The notes below the pieces were generated by a model. It had not been told where the DNA came from, ran no database searches, and saw nothing but the letters and a program-made list of their open reading frames with translations. A stretch of DNA of 8,172 nucleotides, from NCBI GenBank assembly GCA_005778315.1, contig SXOW01000118.1, forward strand, positions 1 to 8,172. The letters are read 5' to 3'. Source of the DNA: Acidobacteriota bacterium. GTDB taxonomy: Bacteria > Acidobacteriota > Vicinamibacteria > Vicinamibacterales > UBA8438. Below are positions 6,901-8,172 of this stretch, one piece after another; the first letter of the stretch is position 1, and every line of letters starts with the position of its first letter. The position numbers were made by a program, and so were the translations under genes.

Positions 6901-7470
6901 ATGTATAACTACGAGATGACGCATCGATCCATGACAACGCTTGAGGCGGGTCTCGATCACGTCGCCGCGTCGCCTGCCGATGACGGGGTCGTGACGCTGA
7001 TCGTGCGACGGCCCACGGTCGGCGAGCGCGAGACGCTGGAAACGGGAGAGCTGAGCGTCGCGGAGGGGCTCGTTGGCGACAACTGGCGGCATCGCGGCAG
7101 TGCCCGCACCGAGGACGGCTCGGCGCACCCCGAGATGCAGCTCAACGTGATGAACAGCCGTGCGGCCGACCTGGTGGCCGGGAGCCCCGAGCGCCGCTCG
7201 TTGACCGGCGATCAGTTGCTTGTCGACCTCGACTTGAGCCTCGAGAATCTTCCGCCTGGGACCCGGCTGGCGCTGGGCTCGGCGGTCATCGAGGTCACAC
7301 CGGTGCCGCACACCGGCTGCGACAAGTTCGTCGCCCGTTTTGGCCTGGACGCCACGAAATTCGTGAACTCGGAGCGTGGCCGCCAGCTGCGTCTGCGCGG
7401 ACTCAACGCGAAGGTCGTGGAGCCCGGCACTATCCGCGTGGGAGACACCGTGCGGAAGGTCCCGGGCTAA
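6901..7470 (+). CDS. Stand-alone MOSC-domain protein
   Basis: A 189-residue cytoplasmic protein consisting almost entirely of a MOSC domain (the fold shared with the C-terminus of molybdenum cofactor sulfurases). Visible features are LIVRRPTVGERETLETGELS (33-52), the EGLVGDNW turn (55-62), the PHTGCDKFVARFG segment with the conserved cysteine at residue 140, and the closing RLRGLNAKVVEPGTIRVGDTV (~163-183). The conserved cysteine is thought to carry or bind a sulfur species in this superfamily, but the activity of small single-domain members is mostly unknown. Start choice is uncertain: ATGs at 6901, 6916 and 6931 are all in frame, none with a strong ribosome binding site, and the conserved part begins near TTLEAGLDHV, so a start at 6916 or 6931 is equally reasonable. 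It lies between the NRDE gene and the quinoprotein dehydrogenase on the same strand. Confidence 0.85.
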   Translation: MYNYEMTHRSMTTLEAGLDHVAASPADDGVVTLIVRRPTVGERETLETGELSVAEGLVGDNWRHRGSARTEDGSAHPEMQLNVMNSRAADLVAGSPERRSLTGDQLLVDLDLSLENLPPGTRLALGSAVIEVTPVPHTGCDKFVARFGLDATKFVNSERGRQLRLRGLNAKVVEPGTIRVGDTVRKVPG

Positions 7471-7537
7471 GCCTTGGCGGCCATCAGCGTGGGGCACAGC
7501 AGTGCGACGCGCTCGACGACTGAAGGGTAGGAACACA

Positions 7538-8172
7538 ATGATAGAGGGTACGACCAGGCGACGGATGGTGACCGGGGCCCTGATCGCCGCCACACTTGCC
7601 TGGGCGAGTCCGGTTCGAGGGCAGCGCGGTGCGGCCGACGGCGAATGGAGGTTCTACGCCGGCGACGGGGGCCACACGCAATACACGGCGCTTGACCAGA
7701 TCGATCGCGACAATGCCGCCGACTTGCAGGTGGCTTGGCGCTGGCCCGCGGAGAACTCCGAGGACCGGCCGTTCTACAACTTTGAATCGACACCGATCAT
7801 GATCGGCGGGGTGCTGTACACTTCCACCGGCGAGAGTGAGGTGGCGGCGGTCAACGCGGCAACTGGCGAAACGGTGTGGCTGTTTTCGCCGCCTCCCGAG
7901 GTCGGTGCTGAAGGGGATCCCTCTCGTCGACCGCAAGGATCGGGGCGCGGCGTTGCGTACTGGACCGACGGAGACCAGGAGACTATTTTTCACAATGTGA
8001 GCGACGGGCGGCTCCTCGCGCTCGATGCGACAACCGGCCTCCCGCGTGCGGGCTTCGGCGACGGGGGCTATGTCGACCTCTCGCAGAATATCGACAGCCC
8101 GGGCGCCGACATGCGGTGTGTTTCGACGCCGATTGTGTCCAACGACGTGGTCGTGGCCCAGGTGGTGCCGGC
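7538..8172 (+). CDS. PQQ-dependent (quinoprotein) dehydrogenase, N-terminal part (3' end outside window)
   Basis: The first 211 codons of a secreted eight-bladed quinoprotein related to PQQ-dependent glucose/alcohol dehydrogenases, which oxidise sugars or alcohols in the periplasm and pass electrons to the respiratory chain. The ATG is preceded by AGGA (five-base gap) and AAGGG (ten-base gap). Residues 1-29 form a signal peptide with three arginines (TTRRRMVTG), a hydrophobic stretch ALIAATLAWA and a likely cleavage after SPVRG; Tat export is possible but the motif is weak. The mature start EWRFYAGDGGHTQYTALDQI is the typical first blade. Tryptophan-docking-type motifs appear at VNAATGETVW (~105-114) and LLALDATTGLPRAGFG (from 159). 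GRGVAYWTDGDQETIF and the later DMRCVSTP (Cys194) fit the glucose-dehydrogenase-like branch. No stop occurs before the window ends. The substrate cannot be told from this part. Confidence 0.9.
   Translation, partial: MIEGTTRRRMVTGALIAATLAWASPVRGQRGAADGEWRFYAGDGGHTQYTALDQIDRDNAADLQVAWRWPAENSEDRPFYNFESTPIMIGGVLYTSTGESEVAAVNAATGETVWLFSPPPEVGAEGDPSRRPQGSGRGVAYWTDGDQETIFHNVSDGRLLALDATTGLPRAGFGDGGYVDLSQNIDSPGADMRCVSTPIVSNDVVVAQVVP

Noticed and set aside
7471..7537. Searched the MOSC-dehydrogenase gap for a promoter or terminator
   Set aside because: Only the ribosome binding site of the dehydrogenase is visible; nothing else is distinguishable.
6709..7593. 294-codon minus-strand open frame across the MOSC gene
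   Set aside because: Antisense shadow; the plus-strand MOSC motifs, including the conserved cysteine segment, are clear.

Overview
The window is about 8.2 kb of GC-rich, densely coding bacterial DNA. An 815-residue duplicated FtsX/MacB-type permease with no adjacent ATPase matches the architecture of the acidobacterial duplicated orphan permease (ADOP) group. A secreted protein combines a carboxypeptidase-regulatory-like domain with a CxxCH haem motif, and there is a secreted PQQ-type dehydrogenase. Together these suggest an Acidobacteriota genome, possibly Vicinamibacteria-like. That assignment is inference from gene content; there is no rRNA or other taxonomic marker here.

Layout. The left edge (2-727, +) is the C-terminal catalytic part of seryl-tRNA synthetase, followed after 48 bp by a complete tRNA-Ser(UGA) gene with encoded CCA (776-865, +). 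Convergent to these is a large minus-strand gene (897-3071) for an exported, probably haem-binding, propeller-like protein. The 286-bp gap between it and the divergent permease (3358-5805, +) is not empty: its minus strand carries what looks like a frameshifted, truncated remnant of an NAD(P)H-dependent FMN reductase (about 3158-3330). After the permease comes a 211-bp leader with a 10-bp direct repeat, then an NRDE/TANGO2-family gene (6017-6796, +) with an in-frame 9-bp tandem repeat. A stand-alone MOSC-domain gene follows (6901-7470, +). The right edge holds the first 211 codons of a secreted quinoprotein dehydrogenase (7538 to the end, +).

How the genes relate. serS and tRNA-Ser form an obvious functional pair (enzyme and substrate). 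The haem-motif protein and the quinoprotein dehydrogenase both appear to be exported and redox-related, so a shared periplasmic electron-transfer role is conceivable. They are 4.5 kb apart on opposite strands, however, so this is only a hypothesis. The NRDE and MOSC genes share a strand with short gaps (104 and 67 bp up to the dehydrogenase) and could be co-transcribed. I see no CRISPR array, insertion sequence, phage gene or defence system. Most of the window is ordinary chromosomal housekeeping and accessory content; the least explained pieces are the haem/propeller protein and the FMN-reductase remnant.
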